Source: Thermodesulfobacteriota bacterium (GTDB lineage Bacteria; Desulfobacterota; BSN033; UBA1163). From it: DNA of 50,105 nucleotides. Under the pieces are notes generated by a model. The model had not been told where the DNA came from. It saw only the letters and a list, made by a program, of their open reading frames with translations, and did not search any database. Shown here piece after piece: positions 8,608-17,347 of the stretch (position 1 is the first letter of the stretch; each line of letters opens with the position of its first letter). The stretch is from contig JAOAHX010000012.1 in assembly GCA_026415035.1 (NCBI GenBank), forward strand, positions 31,338 through 81,442. The letters run 5' to 3'. A program made the position numbers and the translations under genes.

Positions 8608-11104
8608 GGAGCATGAGCATCGAGGGAAGGAGAACGAGGGAGCCGATCAAGCAGGATCCCATCCCGAGGAGCGTCACCCAGCCCATCGAGGTGAGGGCCT
8701 GGTAGCGGGCCGTGACCAAGGAACCGAATCCGAGCATCGTCGTCACCGTACACATCGTCATGGCCCTGCCCGTTGTCCTTAAAGCCTGGGCCGGGTCTTT
8801 CGCCCCCTGCTCCAGGTAACGGTGCATCAGATGGATGCTGTTGTCGATCCCCATGCCGATGATCATAGGGAGGACGACCGCGTTGACAAAGTTGATCCGG
8901 ATGCCCAGCAGGCCCATCGCCCCGAGCATCCAGGTGAGTCCGGTGGCAAGAGGGACCAAGGTCAACAGGGCCACCCTCCATTTTCGGAAATGGGAGAAGA
9001 CCAGCAAGAGGATCATCAAAAAGGAAAGGGGCGAAAGGAGGAAGAGATCTTCCCTGATGAGCCTTAGGATCTCTGCCTCCACCCTCTCGGCCCCGGTCAC
9101 CGAAACGCCCCGAAGCTCTCTCTCTAAGGCCTCGAGGGAGAGCCTCCCCCTCTGGTAGTAGATCGGCGTGGCGAGCCTGTAGGTCTCACCGGTGTGCTTG
9201 AGGAGGGGTTCGAGCCCCCTCTTGAAAGGGCTTCTTTCGAGCCGCTCGAGGAGGGCTTCGGGCTGAAAGATGGGTGCATCGCCCAGATGGATCGCTTCGA
9301 GGCTTCTTAAGAGCCCCTCGAACTCCTTTACCTCGAACCCGTTCGCCTTCAGGGCGTTCCGGAGGTCTTCCCTCACCCTCTCCCAGTCGAAAGACTCCCG
9401 AAGGGCCTTTAAGATCTTTCTCTGCCTCTCGGGGGAAGGGACGAGCGAGGCGAGGGAGACGAAGGATTCGATCTTACCTTCATTCTGATATCGATTTAGG
9501 ACGGGAATCGTCTCTTCCTCTTTGGAGAGCAGACCGGAGAGGTCCCTCCCTTCCCGAACGAGCACGGCCTCCCATCGCCTTCCGCCGAAGGCCTTTGCCA
9601 TCTGTTCGAGCGCTCCGAGGGATTGGACTCCCTTGGGTCTTAAATTTCTCAAGTCCTTTTCCACCTCGATCCGTAAGCCGTAGAAGGCCAGAAAGAGGGT
9701 TACTGCGGCGAAGCAGAGCACGACCGCCCTGGCATGGTTCCTTAGGAAGGAGGAGAGGGTTTGGTATCCGAGGCTCTGGAGAGCCGGATAGGCATGGGCC
9801 TTCTTACGGCCATCGATCCAGATGAGGAAAGAGGGGAGGACGAAGGTGATGCAGAGAAGGGCGCAGAGGAGCCCGACCGAGACGATGAAGGCCAGCTCCA
9901 TGATCCCCCTTATGCGTGAGAAAAAGAGGATGGCAAAGGCCGAGATCGTTGTGAGGGCGCCGGTCCAGATCGCTGCGCCCGTCTCCGAGAGCGTGGTCTC
10001 CATGGCCGAGGAGACCTCCTTTCCCAGAGCCCTCTCCTGTTGATAGCGGTCGTAGAGGTGGAGGCCGAAGTCGATCCCCAGCCCGACCAGAATGGCGGCG
10101 AAGGCGCTCGTCAGAATGTTCAAGCTCCCTAAGGTGAGCGAGGCGATCCCCATGGTGAGTTGGATCCCGCCGAGGAGGGGGAGGCCGACGAAGAGGAGCG
10201 TCACCCACCTCCGATAGACCAAAAGGAAGAGGAGGAGGACGAGGATCAGAGAAGTGATAAAAGAACTTTGCATATCGAACCGGAGGGTTTTCGCCTCGGC
10301 TGTGGCAATGGGGTGGGCTCCGGTAAAGAAGACCTTGATGCCTCTGGCTTCCAGGGCAGTTCCCTCAGATACGAATTCTTTAAGCTTCTTCATCAGGTTG
10401 TTCGAGAAAGAGAGAGCGCTTGCAGGCTGCAGAGGTTCTGTGATGATCAGAAGGCTGTTTCCATCTTTCGAAAGAAAGAAAGGGCTTGACGCATCGAACT
10501 CCATGCCCTTCATCCCTGCGCTCCACTTCTCCATAAAGAGCCATCGAAGTTCCAGGGGATCGATCCGGATCAAATCTTTCATCGCAAAAGAAGCTTGGCT
10601 GACCAGAACCCTCCTGTTCTTACGAATCTGTTTGGAAATCTCAGCTTCTGTCCACTTCTCTTTCAGCTTCGGGATATCCTCTTCGTCGAGAAAAAGATAG
10701 GGATGGGTGAGAAAGAGCGAGAAAACGGGCATGGCTTTTTCAAGATCCTCCAGCTCCATTTTCTGGTAACGGACATTTTTAAAAGCGGGTTTCCCGTCGA
10801 TCTCCATCTTCTTTAAACCCTCTGCCATCTCTCTGCCGAAATCGGTGAAGGGCTGATGTTCAGCTCCTTTTTCTTTCTCCAAGAGGATGAAGAGGAGATC
10901 GAACGTGCCTGCCTGTTTCAGATTCTCTAAATAGAGTTTGATCGCCCCCTTTTCCGCGGGAAAGAGTTTCAGAAAATCAGGATCGAATTGGAGCCTTCCG
11001 GTGAGGAGAAAGGCCATGGCAAACAGGCCGAGGAAGACGAGGAGGATCTTCCGATGATGAAAAAAACAGAGACGGGCGATGCCCTTGAGTATCTTCTTTC
11101 GCAT
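8582..11104 (-). CDS. RND/MMPL-family exporter (hopanoid transporter HpnN-like)
   Basis: 840 residues with the duplicated RND layout. There is one N-terminal membrane helix (~22-38), a large soluble loop, and a cluster of helices around residues 275-430 that includes AAILVGLGIDFGLHLYDRYQ. A second helix then leads into a second soluble loop, and a final cluster contains LPMIIGMGIDNSIHLMHRY. The GxGxDxxxH motifs in both halves are the proton-relay signature of MMPL/RND exporters. The family moves lipids or hydrophobic products out of the inner membrane. It overlaps the flavoprotein gene, suggesting that it exports that enzyme's product. Confidence 0.9.
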   Translation of the reverse strand: MRKKILKGIARLCFFHHRKILLVFLGLFAMAFLLTGRLQFDPDFLKLFPAEKGAIKLYLENLKQAGTFDLLFILLEKEKGAEHQPFTDFGREMAEGLKKMEIDGKPAFKNVRYQKMELEDLEKAMPVFSLFLTHPYLFLDEEDIPKLKEKWTEAEISKQIRKNRRVLVSQASFAMKDLIRIDPLELRWLFMEKWSAGMKGMEFDASSPFFLSKDGNSLLIITEPLQPASALSFSNNLMKKLKEFVSEGTALEARGIKVFFTGAHPIATAEAKTLRFDMQSSFITSLILVLLLFLLVYRRWVTLLFVGLPLLGGIQLTMGIASLTLGSLNILTSAFAAILVGLGIDFGLHLYDRYQQERALGKEVSSAMETTLSETGAAIWTGALTTISAFAILFFSRIRGIMELAFIVSVGLLCALLCITFVLPSFLIWIDGRKKAHAYPALQSLGYQTLSSFLRNHARAVVLCFAAVTLFLAFYGLRIEVEKDLRNLRPKGVQSLGALEQMAKAFGGRRWEAVLVREGRDLSGLLSKEEETIPVLNRYQNEGKIESFVSLASLVPSPERQRKILKALRESFDWERVREDLRNALKANGFEVKEFEGLLRSLEAIHLGDAPIFQPEALLERLERSPFKRGLEPLLKHTGETYRLATPIYYQRGRLSLEALERELRGVSVTGAERVEAEILRLIREDLFLLSPLSFLMILLLVFSHFRKWRVALLTLVPLATGLTWMLGAMGLLGIRINFVNAVVLPMIIGMGIDNSIHLMHRYLEQGAKDPAQALRTTGRAMTMCTVTTMLGFGSLVTARYQALTSMGWVTLLGMGSCLIGSLVLLPSMLMLLGGRRGLS

Positions 11105-11202
11105 GACGAAAAGAGAACTGTTGAAGAAAGATGAGAAGGATTATAACAGAAGCACGCCGGATATGAAAATTGGTGAGGAATTCGAGGGAATGATTGTTTT
11201 TT

Positions 11203-12429
11203 TCAGAGCAATGACCAGGGGATGGCAAATATATCTTTGCCCAGGGTCAAGGTTTCCGAGCCATTATAGACGACCAGACCTGCCTTCCAACCTGGGAGCA
11301 TCTCTCTTAAGAAAAAAAGCGATCCCGCGTCCCGGATTCCCACTTTTTTTGCATATTTTACCTCAATCGTTACAATCTTTTTGCCCATTTCGAGGATGAA
11401 ATCGACCTCTTTCTCTTTCCCTCCCTGTGTCCGAAAATAATAGAGATTTCCCCCGTGCATCGAAGAAAAAACGAGGAGGTTTAGACAGATATAAGATTCG
11501 AAAAGCATTCCCCTCATCGACTCCGTAATCTCTTCCGGGTGAGTCACACCGGTTAAAGCACAAACAAGGCCGGGATCAATAAAATAGGCTTTGGGCGATT
11601 TGATGATCCTCTTTGAAATATTAGCGCTATAAGGATTAAGTTTCACCAGGAGCCCTGTTATTTCAAGAAGATTAATATACCTACCAGCTGTAGCCTGAGA
11701 GAGTCCCGCATCCCTGGCGATTTCGCTTTGCCTTAGAATCTGACCGTTCCTCATGGCCAGAAGTCCCATCATTTTTCGAAAATCGGGAAGGTTAGTGATC
11801 CGGGTCAGGTCGCGCAGATCCCGTTCCAAATAGGTCCGGACATACCCTCTCCACCAGGAGGAGATTTCCTGGTCATCCGAGAGAAACAGAACTGGCGGAA
11901 GGGCGCCCCTGAACAACAATTCCTCAATCTTCCCGCGGTGCGGCTCCTTCAGCTGAGGAGGCTTCTTCTCTGGGAGGTTCATCATCCAGGTTGCGATGGG
12001 AGCCTCCTTTTCTTCTCTGTAAGCCATGGGGAGGAGTTCAAAATAGGTTGCCCGACCAGCCAGGCTTTCCGAAACCGACTTCATCAGGAGAAGATTGGTT
12101 GACCCGGAGAGAATAAATCGTCTATTCCGATCCCTATCCACAGCCCGTTTGACAGAGAGCAGGAAATCCGGGTTCCTTTGAACTTCATCGATGATCAAAT
12201 GGTCTGAGATGGCCAGGAGCTCCTCTGGCCGTCTTTGGGCCATGGCAAGCATATCGAGATCGTCAAGGGTGATATACTGCCATTGGGGAGGAGCGAATTC
12301 ATGCTGAAGGAGGGTGCTTTTCCCTGTTTGCCTCGCACCGCTCACCACAACGATTGGAGAAAAGGAAGTCGCTTTTTTAATCTGCTCAGCCAGCCACCGC
12401 GATTTGTAACGCCATTTCATTGCAGACAT
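11203..12429 (-). CDS. AAA ATPase with DUF4143 C-terminal domain
   Basis: 408 residues. Walker A is GARQTGKST (~31-39), Walker B is HLIIDEVQR, and sensor motif LSGSTNLLLM follows, giving an AAA_14 ATPase core. The DUF4143 part begins around residue 190 and contains a winged-helix-like stretch (SEIARDAGLSQATAGRYINLL) and a nuclease-like end (EVDFILEMGKKIVTIEVKYAK), where the E..D..EVK pattern resembles a PD-(D/E)XK core. The family is widespread and mobile, and its function is poorly defined. The gene is visibly AT-richer than its neighbours and has its own strong promoter, which suggests acquisition by transfer. Confidence 0.88.
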   Translation of the reverse strand: MSAMKWRYKSRWLAEQIKKATSFSPIVVVSGARQTGKSTLLQHEFAPPQWQYITLDDLDMLAMAQRRPEELLAISDHLIIDEVQRNPDFLLSVKRAVDRDRNRRFILSGSTNLLLMKSVSESLAGRATYFELLPMAYREEKEAPIATWMMNLPEKKPPQLKEPHRGKIEELLFRGALPPVLFLSDDQEISSWWRGYVRTYLERDLRDLTRITNLPDFRKMMGLLAMRNGQILRQSEIARDAGLSQATAGRYINLLEITGLLVKLNPYSANISKRIIKSPKAYFIDPGLVCALTGVTHPEEITESMRGMLFESYICLNLLVFSSMHGGNLYYFRTQGGKEKEVDFILEMGKKIVTIEVKYAKKVGIRDAGSLFFLREMLPGWKAGLVVYNGSETLTLGKDIFAIPWSLL

Positions 12430-12459
12430 CTATACAATATCTATTATTTGCTGATGGAA

Positions 12460-12488
12460 AATATATCATTTAATGATCTAATTGTCAA
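12460..12488 (-). promoter_or_regulatory. Sigma-70 promoter with palindrome in the spacer, upstream of the AAA ATPase
   Basis: On the minus strand TTGACA (12488-12483) and TATATT (12465-12460) are separated by exactly 17 bases. The spacer contains ATCATTTAATGAT (12465-12477), two perfect 6-base arms around one base. A dimeric regulator bound there would cover the promoter, so this is a candidate operator. Transcription would begin near 12453, about 24 bases before the ATPase start. Confidence 0.65.
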
Positions 12489-12916
12489 CAAAGCAATCCC
12501 CCGAATTAAGTTTGCCGATAGGAAAAGATTATGATAGGGCTAAAAATCCACTCCACACCTATCCATTAAGATCATGGACAAGGATTCCTCTTGGAATCAA
12601 GGTCTACATAGAGGAGAACAGAGAGCCCGGCCCCATACCCAGGGTTACAAATCCCTTTCATATTATCAAGGTGAAAAGTTATTCCTCCGTGATCTTCCAA
12701 CGGTATCAACCCGAAGGTTTCTGCCGAGAGAATGAGGATTGCGAAAAAGATGAGCGTTGTAAAAAGAGGACGGGCGATTGTGAAGGGAATGGCCTATGTA
12801 AAACGAAACCCGAGGCCTGCCTCCAGGTATATCTACCTGTCTGTGGGTGTGATGGATGTGAAACGGCATTGGCAGGCGTCTTCTTGCGCGATATAGGAAG
12901 ATGCGGAGGTCGATAA
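12482..12916 (+). pseudogene. Damaged Kazal-like cysteine-rich ORF
   Basis: An open frame of 144 codons that begins only at a TTG and has no signal peptide or convincing ribosome site. Its second half resembles bacterial secreted Kazal-type domains: spaced cysteines (FCRENEDCEKDERC), then GDCEGNGLC and PVCGCDG. In that family PVCGCDG is normally followed by K-T-Y-x-N-x-C; here it runs directly into CETALAGVF, as if about six residues had been deleted in frame. Such proteins are normally exported. I infer a truncated remnant, though a short live gene cannot be excluded. A terminator follows at 13007. Confidence 0.45.
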
Positions 12917-13006
12917 TAATGGCTATTAGGTCGTTTGAAGTGACAGGTCCGGTTATGCCCTCAAAATAGGTCACGAAAAAAGGTTCAACCTTTATCGATT
13001 CACAGG

Positions 13007-13037
13007 GGGCGATCCTCGATCGCCCTTCAATTTTTTC
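13007..13037 (+). terminator. Rho-independent terminator after the Kazal-like ORF
   Basis: A perfect 8-bp stem, GGGCGATC (13007-13014) and GATCGCCC (13018-13025), with a 3-base loop, followed by a T-rich tract including six consecutive T. It separates the Kazal-like ORF from the MFS gene. Confidence 0.65.
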
Positions 13038-13107
13038 TTGTTTCCTACAATCTCCTTCCTCATCCCTCTCTTTACAATAAGACCCTCCCCGATTACAATC
13101 CAGAGCC

Positions 13108-14283
13108 ATGAGTTTCAGGAAGATCTTCAGCCGTGAGTTTCGGCTCACATTCGTGGCCCAGCTTGCCTTCTCTTCCTCCCTCTTCATCCTCATCCCGACC
13201 CTCCCGGTCTACCTCTCCCAGTTGGGCCGAGCGGAGGCCGAAATCGGCATTCTCATCGGGACCTCGAGCGTCTCCTCGGTCCTCATGCGGCCTCTGGTGG
13301 GATGGGCCCTTTTAAGGATCCCTGAGAGGAATTTTATGTTCGGGGGCGCTTCTCTCCTCGGCCTCTGTGCCATCGCCTATATCGTCCTCCCCCCTTTCTG
13401 GCCCTTTTTGGCCATCAGGGTCGTTCATGGGTTCGCCTTTGCCCTCTTTTATACGGCCTCGACGACCTACGTCACCCGGATCAGCCCGGAAGAGCACCGG
13501 GGCCAGAGCATCAGTTATTTCTTCCTCGCCTTCAACCTTGCCTTTGCCCTGGCCCCTTCCTTCGGGATGTTCCTGCTCAACCGTTTCAATTTCACCGTCC
13601 TCTTCCTGGTCTGTGGAGCCCTCTGTCTTGCCGCCCTTTTTCTGACCACCCGGCTGGAAAGGGGAGAGAAGGCCATCTTCGATGCGACCGGAGACCGATC
13701 CCTGATCTCCACCAAGGCCCTCCCTCCTGCGGTCCTCGCCTTCTTCACCCATATCATCTGGGGGGCGTTGACCACCTTCTTTCCCCTCTATGCCCTCGAA
13801 AACGGGATGAGGAATCCGGGTCTCTTCTTTACGGCCTTTGCGGCCATGCTCATCTTGGGTCGGATGTTCGGAGGGAAGATCCTCGATCTCTATCCGAGGG
13901 AACAGGTCATCTTCCCCTGTTTGATCACCTATATCGTGGCCACCCTCATTCTCGCCTTCTCGAAAACGACGCCGATGTTTATCTTGGCCTCCCTCATCTG
14001 GGGTGCGGGAAACGCCTTGGCCTTTCCTGCCTTTGTCGCCCTGGCCATCGACCTTGCCGGTTCCTCCCGCGGTCCGGCCTTAGGGACCTTTACCGCCCTT
14101 TCCGATCTCGGGATCGGGCTGGGAGCGGTGATCATGGGCGGGGTCTTAAGGTTGACCAATTTCCAAATCATGTTCCTCTCCCTTGCCTTGACCGGCCTCA
14201 TCAATTTTCTTTTCTTCTACGGGGTCTTTGTTAAGCGAAGGCCTCGACGCTCTCCGTCAAGGGATGGGGACTGGGAGAGGTGA
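13108..14283 (+). CDS. MFS transporter
   Basis: 391 residues with about twelve hydrophobic segments in two six-helix halves, split by the hydrophilic stretch TTRLERGEKAIFDATGDRS (~190-208). The loop after helix 2 (GWALLRIPERN) is the expected position of the MFS signature, here weakly conserved. The later segments contain GRMFGGKILDLYPRE, the equivalent loop of the second half. It is a proton-linked exporter or importer of a small molecule. Nothing in the sequence or neighbours gives the substrate; it faces away from the ATPase and converges on pxpC. Confidence 0.85.
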   Translation: MSFRKIFSREFRLTFVAQLAFSSSLFILIPTLPVYLSQLGRAEAEIGILIGTSSVSSVLMRPLVGWALLRIPERNFMFGGASLLGLCAIAYIVLPPFWPFLAIRVVHGFAFALFYTASTTYVTRISPEEHRGQSISYFFLAFNLAFALAPSFGMFLLNRFNFTVLFLVCGALCLAALFLTTRLERGEKAIFDATGDRSLISTKALPPAVLAFFTHIIWGALTTFFPLYALENGMRNPGLFFTAFAAMLILGRMFGGKILDLYPREQVIFPCLITYIVATLILAFSKTTPMFILASLIWGAGNALAFPAFVALAIDLAGSSRGPALGTFTALSDLGIGLGAVIMGGVLRLTNFQIMFLSLALTGLINFLFFYGVFVKRRPRRSPSRDGDWER

Positions 14284-14316
14284 GGCCGACGGCCAGCCCC
14301 CTTTGTCCTCGGCCTC
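14282..14316. repeat. Inverted repeat between convergent MFS and pxpC genes
   Basis: GAGGCCGA (14282-14289) and TCGGCCTC (14309-14316) are perfect 8-base arms around 19 bases, overlapping an alternative pairing of CCCCTTT with AAAAGGGG. It lies just past the MFS stop, where transcripts converge, so a termination role is plausible. No clear T-run follows. Confidence 0.35.
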
Positions 14317-14364
14317 AAAAGGGGACCTAAACGCATCGCAGAGCTTCCGCAGAGGGCCTATAAT

Positions 14365-15327
14365 TTACCCGGGGAGGGAGATTCGCAGTTTCTCAAAGGG
14401 GGATTCGAACTCGCGGAGGAGGCGATGGGCCTCGTCCAACGAAACCGGCTGGAAGCGAACTCGGTCCCCGGGTTTCAACTGGGCCACCCGGGTCAGGTCA
14501 ACGGAGAGGAGGGTGGCGATCTTCGTATAGCCACCGGTGACGAGTTCGTTCAGGATGATGATCGGTCTCCCGTCTCCCGGAACCTGGATGGCACCGGGGA
14601 GGAGACCTTCGGAAATGATCGATTCTTCCACGTCGGGCCTCCGCTCGATGGAGGGCCCCAGAAGTCGAAGCCCGATCCGATCGGATTGGGGCGAGACCTC
14701 ATAGGTCGCTGTCGAAAAGGTCTCCAATCCCTTTTCCGTGAAGTGGTCTTCTTGCGGACCCCAGAGGACCCTGAGGTGGGTCTCTTTTTCGAAGGTGGGG
14801 ATCCACTCCGATGGAAATCGCAATCCCACCCGATCCATGGGAGAGGGGATGGAAGGTCGAAAGAGGATATCTCCCTTCTTTAAGGGTCTTCCTTCAAGGC
14901 CCCCGAATCTTCCCGTGAGGAAGGTCGAACGGCTCCCCATCACCTCGGGCACCAGAACCCCCCCGCGAATCGAAAGATAAGCTCGACATCCAGACCGGAC
15001 CTTCTTGAAGGCCAAGACATCCCCTTCGATGAGGAGATGGGTCCTCCACATCTCCAGGGGCTCGCCGTTGAGCGTCGGGCCGAGATCTCCTCCTGTAATG
15101 GCGATGGTGACCTCCTGGAGCGTTTTCAACTTCAGGCCCGCAAGCATCGTTTCGAGACAGGCCTCGTTCCCAAGGTTGCCCACAAGGAGGTTGGCCGCTC
15201 GGTAGGAGAAGGGATCGAGGGCGCCCGAGGGAGGCACGCCAAACTGGCCAAAGCCGAACCTGCCTCCATCTTGGATCGTGGTCAGAATCCCTGGGTCCAG
15301 GACTTCAAAGGCGGCTATCCGTTCCAT
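14365..15327 (-). CDS. pxpC: 5-oxoprolinase subunit C (biotin-dependent carboxyltransferase-like)
   Basis: 320 residues starting at MERIAAFEVLDPG (ATG at 15327); upstream codons in the same frame overlap pxpB and are not part of it. Family motifs are TTIQDGGRFGFGQFGVPPSGALD at the N-terminus, NEACLE, and RVLWGPQEDHF in the middle. In the three-part PxpABC enzyme, subunits B and C convert ATP-activated 5-oxoproline (pyroglutamate) to glutamate together with PxpA. The start overlaps pxpB by 13 bases, so they are coupled. pxpA (LamB/YcsF family) is not in the window and must be elsewhere if the enzyme works. Confidence 0.92.
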   Translation of the reverse strand: MERIAAFEVLDPGILTTIQDGGRFGFGQFGVPPSGALDPFSYRAANLLVGNLGNEACLETMLAGLKLKTLQEVTIAITGGDLGPTLNGEPLEMWRTHLLIEGDVLAFKKVRSGCRAYLSIRGGVLVPEVMGSRSTFLTGRFGGLEGRPLKKGDILFRPSIPSPMDRVGLRFPSEWIPTFEKETHLRVLWGPQEDHFTEKGLETFSTATYEVSPQSDRIGLRLLGPSIERRPDVEESIISEGLLPGAIQVPGDGRPIIILNELVTGGYTKIATLLSVDLTRVAQLKPGDRVRFQPVSLDEAHRLLREFESPFEKLRISLPG

Positions 15328-16019
15328 TCGAGGAACTCCTTCTCGCTGATGGGATAGAACTGAACCCGATCTCCCATCCGGAGGAGGGCAGGCGGGTCTC
15401 GATGAGGATCGAAGAGCTCGACCGGCGTTCGACCGATGATCTGCCATCCTCCGGGGCTTTCCATCGAGTAGATCCCGGTCTGCCTCTGGGCGATCGCCAC
15501 AGAGCCTTTGGGCACGGAGAGCCTCGGAGTCTTTAACCTCGGGGTAATCAGGGCCTCGGGAAGTTCTCCCATATAAGGGTAGCCCGGCATGAAGCCGATC
15601 ATGTAGATCAGGTAGGGTTTGCTGCAATGAAGCCGGATCACCTCTTCAGGCGTGAGGCGATGGTATTGGGCCACGAACTCGAGGTCCGGGCCATAGGGCC
15701 CTCCGTAGACGACAGGGATTTGGGTAAGCTTTGGCTCCGGAAGGACAAGCCCCTGGAGTCCCGCTTCGATCTCCCGGAGTTGCTCTTTCAAGGCATTGAG
15801 GGAGAGGATCAAGGGGTCATAGCGGATGAGAAGGGTGGTGTAAGCGGGGATGACCTCGATGATCCCGCCGAGCGATTTCGCTTGGAGGGCGAGGGCCATC
15901 CTCCTCACCCTCTCATTCACCTCGGCCGAGATCTCCTTTCCGAAATCGAGGAGGAGTCCCCGATCCCCCACGAGCCGAAACCCGATGTTGAAAGGGGGAC
16001 CCCCTTGCCATTTTAACAT
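15315..16019 (-). CDS. pxpB: 5-oxoprolinase subunit B (KipI-like)
   Basis: 234 residues, normal length for the family. It shows the conserved GDRGLLLDFG start, AYTTLLIRYDP, the IGFMPGYPYMGELP core and the SMESPGGWQIIGRTP motif with its conserved GGW. This matches PxpB/KipI, the ATP-binding-side partner of PxpC in 5-oxoproline hydrolysis; in Bacillus the homologue inhibits sporulation kinase KinA. It is the first gene of the pair, and the 500 bases upstream hold only a decayed transposase. A dedicated regulator is not visible. Confidence 0.92.
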   Translation of the reverse strand: MLKWQGGPPFNIGFRLVGDRGLLLDFGKEISAEVNERVRRMALALQAKSLGGIIEVIPAYTTLLIRYDPLILSLNALKEQLREIEAGLQGLVLPEPKLTQIPVVYGGPYGPDLEFVAQYHRLTPEEVIRLHCSKPYLIYMIGFMPGYPYMGELPEALITPRLKTPRLSVPKGSVAIAQRQTGIYSMESPGGWQIIGRTPVELFDPHRDPPALLRMGDRVQFYPISEKEFLEWNG

Positions 16020-16159
16020 TTAATATTTCCCTCCCTTCCCGTTTGCCTTCAAAATTTTTGTCCCCCCAAAGCCCGCTTCCTCACCGCCCTGTGAGTCCCA
16101 TCCTTGCTTTCACCCATCCTTTTCTGTTTTCCCGAAAAGCCGCAGGGTATAAATCCCTT

Positions 16160-16411
16160 TTGGCAAAAAGGCTGCCTCGTCCCCAAAAAGGTTGCATGAC
16201 TGCAAAAGATTGTTTTTGGGAGAAGACCTCGCCCGGTCTTATCAACGAGGGAACATGATTCCTTAGGAGAGCCCATTCGTAGCAAGGTTTGAAGGTCCTG
16301 ATAAAATGTTTCCCTTGCCAAGGTGATCACGGAAGATGGCTTTCTCTCCATCCTCCAGAGGATCACCTGACGCAAAGCTCCGGGGGGATCTAACCTTGCC
16401 TGATAGGGCAT
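16160..16411 (-). pseudogene. Remnant of a Y1 (REP-associated / IS200-like) tyrosine transposase
   Basis: The minus-strand frame from 16411 begins MPYQARLDPPGALRQVILW and ME-RK, closely resembling the start of RAYT/Y1 transposases (M-x-x-x-AR-D-x-PGALHHVI-x-x-x-ERR). After ~40 codons the match moves to another frame, which reads CYEWALLRNHVPSLIRPGE. This corresponds to the family's CYAWALMPNHFHLLLRTG, with the catalytic HxH changed to H-V-P. A frameshift plus loss of HUH residues means it is dead. No flanking palindromes are obvious. The rest of 16020-16516 shows nothing further that I can name. Confidence 0.6.
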
Positions 16412-16516
16412 GGCCTATTCATAGCATAGATTTTCATAAAAGCCAAAAACGGACGTTCCCAGGGGGAGTACAGAAAAAAGATTCCAAAAGATTCAAAAGG
16501 TTGCCAAGTGCGACAG

Positions 16517-17338
16517 TTAGGGCCAGCCGAGGAAACGTTTGATCTCCTCGGTGAGCTGGGGAAACGGCGATGGCGTGAACGAGAGAAGAAAGACGAGGAA
16601 CATGAAACCTCCCATGGCCTTTCTCCTTCCGTCGAGCGGGGTTTCATCGTCCAGGGGCCTTGGATGGCGAAAGCCGAAGAGGACCATCAGGATGAGCAGC
16701 AGGAACCACCCCGGATTCAAGAAGACCGTGATGAAGCCCATCGCGGCGATGGCGATTAGAAAGACGGCCCGGCTCTTTTGGCCGAAGATGGCGTAGGCGA
16801 TGTGGCCCCCGTCGAGCTGGCCCACGGGAAAGAGGTTGAGGGCGGTGACGAAGAGGCCCACCCATCCCGCGTAGCCGATGGGATGGAGGATCACTTCGAA
16901 CCCCTCCGGGATATCCCCGAGGACCAGTCGCTGAACCAGGGCGAAGAGGAGAGGGTCTGCTAGGTGGAGGGTCGTCCCCTCCTGAATATGCGCCCTCGGA
17001 ATTAAAGTGGAGAGCTTCAACCCGATGGCGATGGCTGGGAGGCTCAGGAGGAAACTGGTCAGGGGGCCTGCTACTCCGGTATCGAAAAGGGCCTTCCGGG
17101 AGTAGATGGGCCCCTCCATCCGGATGATCGCACCCAAGGTTCCGAACGGGGAAAGGGGAAAGGGGAGAAAAAATGGAAGGGTGGCTCTCATCCCGTGCCT
17201 CCGGGACATGAAGTAATGGCCCAATTCATGTCCCAGGAGGATGAGGATGATCGAAAGGGAGTAACCCCATCCTCCGGTCCTCCAGGTGGAGGCCACCGTG
17301 AGGAGGAAGAGGACGAGGTGGATCGTGTGGCGACGCAT
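16517..17338 (-). CDS. Site-2 protease family membrane metallopeptidase (M50)
   Basis: 273 residues with at least six hydrophobic segments. The zinc motif HELGH lies at 37-41 in a membrane segment, and the second active-site motif NLFPVGQLDGGH lies at 168-179 with the third zinc ligand Asp176. Both are intact, so the enzyme should cleave substrates within or near the membrane. It has no PDZ domain, placing it with the short EGY/FtsH-independent type. Targets are unknown. It follows the 30-residue basic protein gene by only nine bases and is probably co-transcribed with it. Confidence 0.9.
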   Translation of the reverse strand: MRRHTIHLVLFLLTVASTWRTGGWGYSLSIILILLGHELGHYFMSRRHGMRATLPFFLPFPLSPFGTLGAIIRMEGPIYSRKALFDTGVAGPLTSFLLSLPAIAIGLKLSTLIPRAHIQEGTTLHLADPLLFALVQRLVLGDIPEGFEVILHPIGYAGWVGLFVTALNLFPVGQLDGGHIAYAIFGQKSRAVFLIAIAAMGFITVFLNPGWFLLLILMVLFGFRHPRPLDDETPLDGRRKAMGGFMFLVFLLSFTPSPFPQLTEEIKRFLGWP

Positions 17339-17347
17339 GAAAAGGGT

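Noticed and set aside
14392-14416. Sequence resembling the T-arm of a tRNA (GGATTCGAACTC)
   Set aside because: It lies inside pxpC, translates to conserved-frame residues near its C-terminus, and no acceptor stem or anticodon arm surrounds it.
16049-16411. 120-codon minus-strand ORF taken as an intact gene
   Set aside because: Only its first ~45 codons match the transposase family; the continuing homology is in another frame, so the ORF is a frameshifted remnant.
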